Positions 1 to 10,614 of a DNA stretch of 64,000 nt are shown here, one piece after another (within the stretch, counting starts at the first letter, position 1; every line of letters starts with the position of its first letter). The stretch lies in contig JAIXMQ010000011.1 of assembly GCA_025716855.1 (NCBI GenBank), positions 434,001-498,000 on the forward strand, read 5' to 3'. The notes under the pieces were generated by a model that searched no databases, was not told the origin of the DNA, and saw nothing but the letters and a program-made list of their open reading frames with translations. Source of the DNA: Pilaira anomala. Lineage: Eukaryota > Mucoromycota > Mucoromycetes > Mucorales > Mucoraceae. The translations under genes were made by a program, and so were the position numbers.

Positions 1-1487
1 CCAAGACCAAAAGTAAGATGATCTAAACCAATAGTAGTTGACTTCATCTTCTTATTTACGAAGCGGTAAGCATCGAATTCATCTAATGAACTACATTCCG
101 TATATACATTGCCAGTATCTTTATCAATTGGTAAGAAGCGACTGTCCCGATGAGCTTGGGCAACTGCTCCAACAACAAGGCTTCCTTTAGGGACAATATG
201 ACCAGAAGACAAAACATTATCTTTTAAAGAAAGATGATGCATACCCAAGAAATCTACATCACATCTTAAAACTTCTCTGAAGAATGAGTCCATTAAAGGA
301 AGAGTAGCGACCGATTCAGGCGTCCTATCATTACCAAGTGTAGCTATCTCGGCTCTCAAATCATCCACCAAGGAAGGACGACAAGCCAGTTCATGAAGAG
401 CGAAAGAAGCAAAATGAGAGGTAGTATGAATACTTGCTAAAGCAATATTATTAAAGTAATAAGCAGCATCTTCCGGAGACCTCAATTGACCGTCTTCTTT
501 CGGTAAATTCAATGCCATAGAACTAAAGGTAACTTCATAATCATCACCAGCTTCTCCACTTCGAATCTTTTGCAACTCAGGTACCAGTAGTTTCATGATT
601 AAGTCCATCTCAGCTTCCACCGAATAAAAGTTGCGAACTAGAAATTTACCTAACCAGTCTGGAAAAATACTGAGAAAGACACCAGCTTTGATGATCTTTT
701 GTGTGAAAGTGGCCATACCAGCGATCAAGTCTTTATCGTAACCTACTTTGCTACCAGCGAAACAGGGACAGGAAATATAAGCAATCAAGATAGTCAAAAA
801 CTCCCATGCATTTACAGCCCGCTGTTCACCTTTGCTCAACACAAGTTCTTTATCAAGACCCATTTTCAATGCGGTTTGAATCCGCTCTGAAAAGACATCA
901 ATTTGATGCTCCCTAAAGTTTTGCTTAACAGGGTAAATAACTACATATGAATTATGTCAGTATTTTTTTTTAAGTTTAATATAAATATAATTAACTCTTT
1001 TACTTGGATGTTTTTCCCTAGAATTAATCTTTTCAACGACAAACTTGTGTTTATAAGATTCACTCACGACTTTAGCAGCAGGAACGATTGTTTCGATACC
1101 ACGATTAAAATCGAATTTTTTTGTTGATTTCATCACCTCGCCAATTAAAGGGCCTGTTATGACAACTACATTGCCTTGGCCAGGTATTTGAAGTGAAAAA
1201 CAAGGGCCTAAAGTATCTCTAGCATGATCGAGAAATTTTGCAGGGTTCTTCTGAAGGTCTAGCAAATTACCAAAAAAAGGGATTCCACCTTTTACAAAAG
1301 GGGGTAAAAGGGCGGGATCAATGGTAGTAGATGTTTGATTTCGTCTTTTCGAACAGAGTCGCCAAAGAATAAAGGTGACAGTGGCAGCTGCGGATAATGT
1401 AATATACTGCTTTTTGGATTTATCAGGTAATAACGTATCATTACTTAGTAATGACAATACCTTGTCTTTTACTGTCGAAATTATCAT
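1..1487 (-). CDS. Cytochrome P450, C-terminus cut by the left window edge
   Basis: Heme-thiolate monooxygenase, probably ER-anchored. Two exons are visible: 1004-1487 and 1-940, with a 63-nt intron joined in phase 1 at ...HP/IIYPVKQNF. Roughly 474 residues are present. A hydrophobic anchor lies near residues 28-45 (YITLSAAATVTFILW), followed by a Pro-rich hinge (LPPFVKGGIPFFGN). The helix-K ExxR motif is EVLR (bases 264-275, about residue 384). The sequence stops inside the heme-binding loop (DHLTFGLG at bases 1-24), so the heme-ligand Cys lies outside the window. The family is certain from ExxR plus the start of FGxG. The substrate cannot be told. It is divergently oriented to the FAF1-like gene. 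Confidence 0.94.
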
Positions 1488-1845
1488 TCTGCTACAATAT
1501 CAATTGAGAAGGAAAAAAGAGAGAAAATAATTTAAAATTTTCGTTTTCTTATTTTATATAAAAAAAGGGAAAAGGGGTTAATTCTATATGTGTATGAGTG
1601 CGTGCTTTGGAGGAGTCAAATCCTATGTAATAAAAACCGGAATACCATGTCCGCGGCCCAACAGTCGGTTCAATAACTCGACTTGCATTATCCGCGCGCA
1701 CAAGAACCAGAAATTGGTTTTTGTCTGTATTACCCTTTACATACTTTTTCGGTATCTGAAGTTTTATTATTACGAGTGGCTTATAGTTCAAACGAAACAT
1801 AAAAAAAAAAAATGTTTTGTAACTCTTTCTTTTCTTTCAGTCAGT
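1488..1845. promoter_or_regulatory. Divergent promoter region between P450 and FAF1-like gene
   Basis: A 358-bp intergenic stretch shared by two divergent genes. It has A/T tracts (near 1555 and 1800) and a slightly GC-richer core around 1640-1700. The reading frames that cross it on both strands are short, low-complexity and look like chance. No clear TATA box was identified. Confidence 0.4.
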
Positions 1846-2923
1846 ATGTCTTCCTTGGCAAATTTAATCAACAGTGTAAAAGCCAATACTGCAAGCAATG
1901 TTCACTTGAAAAACAGCGTTAAAAGAAAAGCGCCCGGTTCAAGGTAAACTTTTTTTTTCTTTACTTTGAAAGGCACACAAAAACTTACTCTTTTTCTATT
2001 ATAGGCTTGACGTAAATCAAAAGAAACAGAAAGTAATCGTCGAAACAACCGTTGTCAAGACAGTTAAAAAAGTTAGTGGACCTAACGTAGTTGTATTTGA
2101 TCCTTCAGTATTATACAAAAAACCCTCACTCGAAGATAAAGCCTCTAAAAAGAAATTCTTGGTAAGTTACTAGATATACAGTTTTTTTTTTTGGATATTA
2201 AATATTTCGCTTGTAAAAAAGGACTCGAGAATCACAACAGCTGACCCCAATAGCATTGTCGAACATAAGAATAAACCTACAGCACAGGAGGCAGAGGAAG
2301 AAATGTAAGTGAGGGTTTTTTTTTTGTAACTTGTCGTAGATCTTTGATCTAATATATTTGCTTAGTGAAAACCAAAAACATGATGTAGAATTGAAAAATC
2401 TTTTATCTTCATCCAATCTTTTAGAAGAACTTGGTAAGAAAGAAATATTGCTAAGATGTGATTTGGATTACTGATTTGATTATATAGAGAGAGAAGAGAT
2501 GTCATCGAGGGATAAAAGAAAGAGCAATATGAAGAAATTAGAAAGTTTAGGGGCCAAGGTTTGTTGGCAGTTGCACATTGAGATCGATAGGTAGATATTG
2601 ATTGTTTTTATTTCTATTAGGCTTCAGTTGGACAAAAAATGCCTTTGTCATTGAAATTAAGCTTGGACGATTCGAGAAAACAAAAGGGAATTGCCAAGTT
2701 ACAAGAAGCTAAAGATTTGGGTATTTATGATAAATCACTTAAGCATCTTTATGTCAAGACAGATGCTAAGAAGCGTGATCGTAACCCGGGTATTACTAAC
2801 GGTCTTGGCCGTTTGAAGGGAGCTACTTTAACAATTAAGAAGTCAGATATCGAACGTATTAAACGTGAAGGTTCAAAGAAGAAGTCATCAGGTGGTGGTA
2901 AAAAGGGCGGCAAAAGAAAGTAA
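1846..2923 (+). CDS. FAF1/C1orf131-like 40S ribosome-biogenesis protein
   Basis: Likely nucleolar factor for pre-rRNA processing and 40S assembly, by analogy with yeast Faf1 and the DUF4602 family. Six exons: 1846-1943, 2005-2161, 2222-2304, 2366-2433, 2488-2558, 2621-2923, all phase-consistent, giving 259 aa. The N-terminal half is Lys-rich with a short PNVVVFDPS motif. The middle is an acidic/Lys-rich coiled-coil-like stretch. The C-terminal part (DRNPGITNGLGRLKGATLTI... then a Lys/Gly tail) resembles the family's conserved Gly-Lys end. The assignment rests on this C-terminal pattern from memory, and the length fits. MTD1 follows 174 bp downstream on the same strand. Confidence 0.62.
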
Positions 2924-3097
2924 AATATACCAAGTAATGCATTAAAACAATAAATCAAAAAAAAACGGACTTTGTTTATCCACAAAAAGCCACCTTTTCT
3001 TTTTTATTTGACAGGCAGAAAAAAATTGCTCTCCCCATGTTGAAAACGGGAATTTACCTTTTTTCCCTTTTACCTTTTTTATTTGTTTGCATAAATT

Positions 3098-4122
3098 ATG
3101 ACAAAGTGTAAAACAATTTTAGCTTCTACTGTTTCGTCTCATTTTAGGTATAAACAACAAATATAAATTAATTACTCCTTTGTATAACATCGACTTTATA
3201 CTTTACAGCAACCAAATTAAAAAAGTTGTATCGCAAAGAAAGATCAAACCTAATTTAGTTGGGTTCTTAGCAAACGACGATCCTGCAGCAAAACAGTATG
3301 CAGAACATACAGCCAGTTCATGTAAAGATATCGGTCTTGAGTTTAAACTCGTCAAAGTAGATAAGAATGAATTAAAAGATAATATCATGAAGGCAAATAT
3401 GGATAAAAATGTCAATGGTATTATGGTATATTATCCAGTATTTGGAAATCAAATGGATTATACCTTGAGAAATAGTGTGGACTATTTAAAAGATATTGAG
3501 GGGTTAGGTCATCATGCTGTCAATAGTATTTATCATGGACGATCTACAAAGAAAGTATTACCTTGTACACCACTTGCAATCATCAAGGTAATTTACTTGT
3601 AAATATAGGCGAGGATGCTTTTTTCTTTTCTAAACTTACAAAAAAAAAAAGATTTTAGAATATATTGGTCAGTATAAATCCAATGTTGTTCATGGAAATC
3701 GCTTAGAAGGTCGCACAGTGACGATTATTAATCGAAGTGAAATTGCAGGTCAACCGTTAGCTGCATTATTAGCGAAAGAAGGTGCTGACGTTTACTCTGT
3801 GGATGAAAATAATGTACAAAAGTTTACAAAAGCTGAAGTTGTCGATACAAATTTAAAATATACGGAAGTAGTACCTAAATCAGACATTGTGATTACAGGT
3901 GTACCTGATATAAATTATAAACTACCTACCCAATTACTAAAACCAGGCGTAGTAGCTATCAATTTTTCGACTCACGCTAATTTCGAATCGGATATCACAT
4001 CAAAGGCCTCTTATTTCGTTCCTTCGGTCGGAAAAGTTACGGTAGCCATGTTGAAAGCAAACTTATTAAAACTTTATGATTACCAGAATAACCGAAAAAA
4101 TAAATATACCCCTCCACACTAA
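3098..4122 (+). CDS. mtd1: Methylenetetrahydrofolate dehydrogenase (NAD+), MTD1
   Basis: Cytosolic one-carbon enzyme that oxidises 5,10-methylene-THF with NAD+. Three exons: 3098-3147, 3209-3587 and 3652-4122, giving 299 aa. The short first exon supplies the start MTKCKTILASTV. The frame then reads into KPNLVGFLANDDPAAKQYA, VNGIMVYYPVFGNQMD, LPCTPLAIIK, INRSEIAGQPLAALLA, VITGVPDINYK and VPSVGKVTVAML. These are hallmarks of the yeast Mtd1 type rather than the bifunctional NADP enzyme. Two acceptors are possible for exon 3. The one at 3650-3651 keeps the frame and gives ILEYIGQY, matching the family. Length is slightly below yeast Mtd1 (about 320 aa). It looks intact. Confidence 0.95.
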
Positions 4123-4358
4123 TATGCATTAAAAAAAACAAAGCTACTACCTTCTCACAAAAAAATCTGTTTAAAAAACTCTATGTGTTTTTTTATAAAA
4201 AAAATTTATATTATAATGTTGTTTGTTGGTAAATAAAAAAAAATATATAGGGAAAAAAACTAAACAAAAAGATTGATGTAAGGGAAAAAGTGTGAATTGC
4301 TGTTATTTGGATAAGGAGGGGATGAAATTGTAAAAGGTTTTGTATATATAAAAAAAAT

Positions 4359-5371
4359 CTAGAAACGTTCCTTCATACGAGCAGAAATGGTACGAAGAGT
4401 AGCATAAACTTTACCGGGAGGACTACCTAAAATAAGACTGACAACGGCATCACGAGCAATCTTAATATTTTGGAAAGAACCGAGAATATGAATTTTGCTA
4501 TAAAAAAATATTATCATTAATCACTCATTCCCTTCACACACACACACATATATATATACAGAAAACAACTTACGTATCAGCCAAAACAATTCTTGTCTTG
4601 CTTGCATTTTCAATTGTGAATTTTGTTTTACCATCACGACCAGCGATACGACCAATAGCACGAGCTAAATGATCGCCATGCAAAGTCTTTACATCCTTAA
4701 TCTCAAAAGTGTCCAAGAAAATATCGTCCAATCTCAATAAAGCCATAGCATCCTCTACTTCAAAACCTAAAGCAAATGCTCTAAGGAAATCAGCACCCTT
4801 CTGTAATGATCCCTCATCTTCCGTAGAAGGAGAAGTCTGTATAAATGTCATTAATAAATCTCATCCACAACTATTCCCTACTCAAAATAAATTATTACCT
4901 TGAGTTCAACAGTTCTGGTCTTAACATTCATTCTAACTTGAAGTTTCATATGTTCAACTAAAGGAGAATAGATTTCTAACCAATGTCTCTTTAAAGGTGA
5001 CATACGGTGAGGAGGAATAGGAATTTTACGAGAACCTTTTACAACTTTCTATTAAAAAAAAATTGACAGGGAAAAAAGAATCCCGGGATCGTCAGTAAAT
5101 CAAGTTTTTTTTAAGGTACAAGACAAATGCCAAAAAATAAAACAAAAGGGCAATAATATTGGAGCGATCTTATTACCTTTAATTCAGCAGCACTGGCAGG
5201 AGCAAAGTTGGGCTTATCAGAAGATCCTTCTTCCATTGTGACATCGGCTTCAACAGGGCGACTAGGTAAAGCAGTGGCATCAATAATAACATCGTCTTCG
5301 TCAGCTTGTACTTCTTTTTGAGTCTTTTTGCTCATCAAGGTTGGTGCTTTCAGTGATTGTAAAGAAGTCAT
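4359..5371 (-). CDS. pno1: PNO1/Dim2 KH-domain 40S assembly factor
   Basis: Partner of the Nob1 endonuclease in pre-40S maturation, nucleolar to cytoplasmic. Four exons on the minus strand: 5177-5371, 4899-5048, 4574-4836, 4359-4497, giving 248 aa (human PNO1 is about 252). Signature stretches include [72 protein letters not shown] and the C-terminal [15 protein letters not shown]. The N-terminal tail is acidic and variable, as in the family. The start was set at 5371 because the codons upstream read low-complexity sequence. It is convergent with MTD1 (3' ends 236 bp apart). Confidence 0.96.
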
Positions 5372-6073
5372 TTTATATATATTTATATTTATTTTTCCAC
5401 AACAACAAAAGGGAGAAAGAAAAATTTGATTTCGTCTTTTTTCCAAAAAAAAAAAAAAAAAAAAAAAAAAGTTGACAAACCGTCACGTAAATGCAGTCCC
5501 GGAACTCCAACGACTTGTGTTCAATTGGAAAAGCCCATTATCAAAAGGATAGTGGTTCTATTTGATTAAGGTTTGTGTTAATCAAATCATCAAGGTTACG
5601 ATAATATATAGAGATAAAAGTCCAAGATTTCGGGCTTTAAGTGAAAAGTAACGAGATACATTGACATCAAAATTAAATATTGCATAAATAAGACAATTGA
5701 ACCCAGCTAGGATGTATGTACTCAATGCTATACTTATTTAAGCATGAAAGGTCATGTCATGATTTTTATTCTTGTATTTGTATTATAGACCTGTTTTTGT
5801 ATCGCACTGAGTTTCAGCTTTAGTTTAGTATGTAGTCAAGTTTATATCGAAAACTCAAATGTTATATTTTATCATATTAAACTTTTATGTCGATCATTAA
5901 TCATGAACATCCGAGATAATAAAACCTGTCATGCATTTCAGTCATGGTTATGTAATGGATTTGAAGTTTAGTTTAGACTCAGTGATTAAAAGAATTCATA
6001 AAAATATTATTTGTTTATTTATTTCTGAAAAAAAAATAATGGTTTTCGGAAAGAAAAAAAGAAAAACTGTGTT
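5372..6073. other. Intergenic, no gene seen
   Basis: About 700 bp between the PNO1 start and the methyltransferase stop. A poly-A run at about 5444-5470 lies just upstream of PNO1. The rest is AT-rich with no convincing coding frame on either strand, and serves as the PNO1 upstream region and the methyltransferase 3' flank. Confidence 0.5.
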
Positions 6074-6790
6074 TTACGACTTGCAAGATATCAATAGCAT
6101 GAACGGTCTTCGTTCTTCTCCAGGCATATCCTTGACATTTCCCTCGTCAGGCTGAGGTTCAACAACTTTAGTAATTTTGAAGCCATGTTCGATAAGTGTA
6201 TTGATATAGGTACTCATCGTCTTGTGATATTTGATAACATTTGTACCCAAGAAATTCGCATGTCGCTTACCCTCAGAGAAATAATGATCAACTGGCCAGT
6301 GTAAAGGTTTTCCTTTTGCATCATAGTACCAGTCACCCGTTCCATACGAAGTAAATATAGGATTCTCAACTGAAAATACAAAGTCGCCACCATCCACCAG
6401 AAACTTCTTGACCTTGGAAGCAATGATATCAAAGTTTGGAAGATAATGGATTGCCAATGAGCTAATCACTACATCAAATGAATCTGCTGGAAAATCTACT
6501 TCTGCAATATTCTGAACACCATATGTTATGACAGGATGATTGTGTTTGGATTTGGCCACTTCAATCATCTTGGCAGAAAGATCGATACCAACTACTTTCT
6601 TCGCTCCATGTTCAGCAGCATAAGAACAATGCCATCCATACCCACATCCCAAATCCAATACTCTCTTGTCTTTAAAGTCTGGTAGCATCTTTTCCAGCTC
6701 ATGCCATTCAAGTGCTCCAATTAAACCTTCTTTGGATCGTTTTATTTGTGCATATTTATCAAAGAAATCTTGGTCGTCGTATTTGCTCAT
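6074..6790 (-). CDS. Class I SAM-dependent methyltransferase, intronless
   Basis: Single-exon 238-aa protein with a complete Rossmann-type SAM domain. Motif I is VLDLGCGYGWHCSYA (near residues 44-58). An acidic motif II follows (VVGIDLSAKMIEVA). The post-I/IV region is FDVVISSLAIHYLPNFDII and the later motif is FLVDGGDFVFSVENPIF. This is the Methyltransf_11/25 type seen in small-molecule methyltransferases. The substrate is unknown. Unlike almost all neighbours it has no introns and resembles bacterial stand-alone methyltransferases, which is compatible with ancient transfer but not proof. The start is the first ATG of the frame, with an AT-rich upstream region. Confidence 0.9.
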   Translation of the reverse strand: MSKYDDQDFFDKYAQIKRSKEGLIGALEWHELEKMLPDFKDKRVLDLGCGYGWHCSYAAEHGAKKVVGIDLSAKMIEVAKSKHNHPVITYGVQNIAEVDFPADSFDVVISSLAIHYLPNFDIIASKVKKFLVDGGDFVFSVENPIFTSYGTGDWYYDAKGKPLHWPVDHYFSEGKRHANFLGTNVIKYHKTMSTYINTLIEHGFKITKVVEPQPDEGNVKDMPGEERRPFMLLISCKS

Positions 6791-7261
6791 AATTTATTTT
6801 GTTAAAAAACGAGGAAGAGCTATGTACAAACAACAAAACGTCGAAGGGTTTATATATTTAGACTCGCATGTTTGTTTTTTGTGTTATATAAATAACCCGG
6901 AATGAGACAAATAGTGTCGAGCCATTAAACGTCACTCACCACGGGAAATTACCCACCTACTTTTTTCCTCCCAAAATACAATAAAACAATCAGAACTTGT
7001 ATAAATAATAAATCGTATTCTCTACTGTACATATAAAACAACGCGAAGCTGCATAAAATTCGTTTGGTAAATAGTAAATAGCATATTATTTTCAAGTATC
7101 TTGAATCGTAAAAATATGTATTTAAAAGTAAAATTAAACATCACCCACTGAGCGTTTTTCTAATACACGAGAAACTCCATTACCCACCCATTTGTTTTCC
7201 CAAATCACTCGGTTGTCTTTTTAAAAAAAATGAAAATACCCTATTGCAGCTACTAATTATG

Positions 7262-7336
7262 CTACGGTAGCAAAGCCCCTACGCTATACTACGTGTTTAC
7301 TGTACTGAACTAAACGAGTTCTTTTGATAAAGAAAG
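7262..7336 (+). repeat. Solo arm of the TTACGGTAG MITE-like repeat
   Basis: The segment from CTACGGTAGCA through GTTTACTG to TTTTGATAAAGAAAG matches each arm of the hairpin at 12366-12568. It shares the ordered blocks ACGGTAG, GCCCCTA, GTTTACTG and TTTTGATAAAG. No inverted partner arm was found right next to it, so it looks like half of an element or a decayed copy. Confidence 0.55.
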
Positions 7337-7374
7337 AGGAAGTACCAGTCAATGTTTCTTTTGATAGGGAAAAA

Positions 7375-7760
7375 AAAATCTCGGCCAATCAAATTGTCTC
7401 AAAAAAGGGGGAAAGTGTATGTTTAGGCCATTCCCGACCTTTAGATTTTTTCGAAAGTTATAAATGTAGATATATCTTGGGATTATAAAGATTTTAGAGC
7501 GAAGCTATTGAATAGTTTCTAATATAGAGTTTGACGCTCTTTCGAATGGTGTAAAAATCAAAGTGAAGTAATAATAATTATTAATTATTGTTGTGAGAAA
7601 GTAAAATTATAGTGTTTGTTAGGGCAAGTATATTTTTCATATTTAAACTTATAAATCCAAATATATGACAAAATGAGTCTTCAAATTCTGCATCTATTGT
7701 ATATCATATTGTATATTAGAATAATTGATTTAGGATGACTTTAATTTGACAAGAAAGAAA
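7375..7760 (+). repeat. Dispersed repeat R1, copy A
   Basis: Shares ordered blocks with the copies at 10861-11945: a flank reading GGCCAATCAAAT...GGGGGAAAGTGTAT, then GATATATCTT, then GACGCTCTTTCGAATG followed by TGTAAAAATCAAAGT, then GAGAAAG and the tail AAATTCTGCATCT. There is no coding capacity. It lies in the opposite orientation to copies C and E. Confidence 0.6.
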
Positions 7761-8676
7761 AGTTTGTCCATATCTCGATTTTTCTTTTCATTTTAGGGGT
7801 AAAAAAACGGGGCGTCCACAGGGTTTGTAATGCATCAAGTCTACATATACATACGTTTCTTTATAACGCATAGTATTATCGGGAAAACAGCATCATCTTA
7901 ACCAAGTAGAAAAAAAAACTGGTAATCTTTAACAATCATATATTTCTAGTCGAGTTTTTATTACCTGTCAAGAACCTCGTCAAACAATTACTGCTCGCCT
8001 TTTTTTTCTTCTTTACACCATATGGTTGTTTCTGATGATATCTTGATCCTTCAAGGCAATGGTGGTGATAAAAAGTCAGCTGTAGCAGATAATTTTATTT
8101 ATCAAGTATGTTGTTCTTCATCAAAACACAAAGACTAATTTGGCACGTATTAGTAATGTTGGTATTCTTGTTGATGTTCGTCTCATTTATCCTCTTGACA
8201 AACACAACAGACGCATATTATGCTATGAATAAAAAAAAACAATACACTTCTTTATAGACCTTCAACTCTTTTTTTAGAAACTGAGCTTTTTCGTATGATT
8301 CATCTTTTTTAAAGTATGATGTTTATGTCTGTACAAAAAGAAAACCCATATTTTTTAAAATACTTCCTCGAATAAAAATAAAAAAACTTTTTAAGCTTCC
8401 CCCATATATGTGTTTAATTCATGTATCGAATACATTGAACATGCGACACGGCCTTTTTAGTAAGTAATCGTATGTACATAGTGATGAAGGGTTGTTATTT
8501 TCTATTTTATCTCATGGGTCATACTACAAATGAATAGACTACAATTATGTATTTTATCACAAAAATAGATACACTCTTGGGTTTTAAAAAGGTATTTTAT
8601 TTATTTAAAAAAGTTTATACATAACTAAAAGAAAAAAAGATACTGTTCAGTTCTCCCTTTTTACAAGAGATTAACA

Positions 8677-8712
8677 AGGACAACCACGCGAAGGTAAGTA
8701 TCTATCTGTCCT
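8677..8712 (+). other. Hairpin motif H1 (pairs with the copy at 53070)
   Basis: AGGACA at the left can pair with TGTCCT at the right. The inside reads ACCACGCGAAGGTAAG, with a possible inner ACC/GGT pairing. A related motif lies at 53070-53107, where the outer stem is GGAGTA/TACTCC. The stem bases differ but remain complementary. Identity is unknown. The GAAGGTAAGTAT part also looks like a splice donor, which is an alternative reading. Confidence 0.35.
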
Positions 8713-8783
8713 CTTCTACCTTTTCTTTAGTTTTTTGGCCCACTACTCGAAAAAAGAAACCAAGAAAAGGAGAGCGAAAAGAG

Positions 8784-9036
8784 AAAAAAAAACAAAGAGC
8801 CCGTGCCTGCGATAGCGTGATCATATGCGGTATCCTTGACCTCCGCGCAATTAAGCTCCCCAGCTGCGTATAACCGAAACGCGGATTAGCTTTTCTTCTA
8901 GCCAAAGGAGGCATCACACACCTACTACCAACAGGATTACTCGGGGTCATAGTCAATACGCAGCCTGTGGTACAGCATTTCTAGACTGCGCCTATCCCGC
9001 GGGGGGCAATCAAAATACACCGTTCTATGAAGCTTT
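8784..9036 (-). ncRNA. GC-rich island, candidate structured RNA gene, unidentified
   Basis: About 200 bp of GC-rich sequence (core 8800-9010) stands alone in very AT-rich DNA. On the minus strand it ends in GGGCTCTTTG followed by a run of nine T, like an RNA polymerase III terminator. The plus strand also ends in a T run (AGCTTTTTTT at about 9031-9040). A reading frame on the minus strand (8702-8956) covers most of it but has no domain I recognise. I compared it from memory with U1-U6, 5S, SRP, RNase P/MRP and U3 and found no secure match, so the RNA call is inference from composition and the T-run alone. Confidence 0.3.
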
Positions 9037-9148
9037 TTTTAGTGAGTAAAATGCTACTATTTTTTTCAATATGAGAATAGTGATTACTTGCCTTTGTTAT
9101 TGAAGCCAGAGCTTTAGAAAAAAAAACTGAAAGAAAGGAGAAAAAGGG

Positions 9149-9185
<37 letters not shown>

Positions 9186-10614
9186 TTAAATATACGATTC
9201 TCATGAAAAAATTTTTTTTCTCTAAAGCAATATGATTAATATAAACAAAAAGCCATAAGTAATCTCCGTAAAAATGACATAAGCAAGATGTGAAAAAAAA
9301 AATACTTTTATATCAATTTTTTTTCCTCACAACCATATGCATTAATGCGTATCAATATGAAAAAGATACATACATACATGAATGCGTTTTGGATTTATAT
9401 TCGTTAGATGTTCACAGCTTTACTTGACTCTTTTCCTTTTTTTTTTCTTTAGTAAAAAAAAAAACCAGGTTTTTATTTACGTTCTATCTAAAAAGGGTTA
9501 AAAAAAACGAAAAAGAAAAAAGGCAATTATGATTTTGTAAAATACCAATCAAAAAGAATAATCATGCAATTTTCCGTATTAATCAGATTAACTAAGCTGC
9601 ATCAACAAAAAACAAATTCATCTAAAATATACTGTTTAAAGTTGTTAGGATATAAGTAAATCTGAGTTGGTTCATTCAAGAACATATACTTTTTTTTTTT
9701 TATGTACCACTTTAAATTTGACGTGCATACATATTTGACGTATAATACTGTGAAAGCATTTGTCTGATTTCAAGTGTTGTAATAAATTGTGGCACATGTA
9801 TCTATATATTTATTTTAATAATATAGAAACTTGACATTAATTCTTACTTTAGCAACGGGATTGTGTTCCGAGTGTTTATATAAAAAAAAAAAAAAAAAAA
9901 AACTTGCTGAATTTGTGAAGTACATATTGTGTAACTAAAAAACAAAAAGCTACTTGTTGATATGTAAAGCAAGATTTTTTTTTTTATGTTAAACATGGTG
10001 TGGACTCTTTTTTTTTTATAAATTATATATACATAGACACATTGTTTAATATCAAATGATAATGATACTTTTTTGTGTATGTTTATAAAATAAGATACAT
10101 GTATACATTTTTTATTTAAGTTAGGTTTGTTTTGTTTCGTATCTTTCCCAAATTATATACTTAATTGCGCAATTAAACAAGATGCTTTGATTATTGTCAG
10201 GAAACATAGTAAAAAATTGGGTCTGCAAATGAGGCTTTAGATGAAACACATATTTATGTATAACCATTTCTTATACAATCAACTCAATCAAGCAGAACTA
10301 AGATAAAAAAATATCATAAAAAAAAGGCGTCCGGAATCTAATTAAGAAGCAATCCTTTGGCAAAATATTTGAATAAGATTTTAATACATGAAGACCTTTT
10401 TTTCTTTGAACTATATTCTATCAATAGCTTCTTTTTTTTTATTTTAAGATAACTAAATCATAACTAATTTAATCGAAAAGTATGGACGGAAACTTGTATC
10501 AAGATCTCAAGTATGGTCATTCTCACAAAAAAAAAAAAAAAAAAGACCATCCCCTATAAACACCCCAATAATAGACTACACACACTCCAAATTTAAGCCC
10601 TGGAAATCTTTCTT

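Noticed and set aside
8692..8702. U1 snRNA-like 5' end (ATACTTACCT on the minus strand)
   Set aside because: It is also the complement of a splice-donor consensus. The following sequence does not form U1 stem-loops, and the related motif at 53 kb lacks the ACTTACCT core.
8795..8830. Zn2Cys6 start (KQRARACDS on the plus strand)
   Set aside because: The frame loses the rest of the six-Cys pattern immediately and stops soon after. No splice rescues it.
8784..9036. SRP RNA or RNase P RNA identity for the GC-rich island
   Set aside because: Short resemblances (AGGTCAA...TGATCA, GATGCCTCCTTTG) were noted from memory, but the diagnostic SRP helix-8 tetraloop and RNase P ACAGA/CR-I elements were not found. 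Left unidentified.
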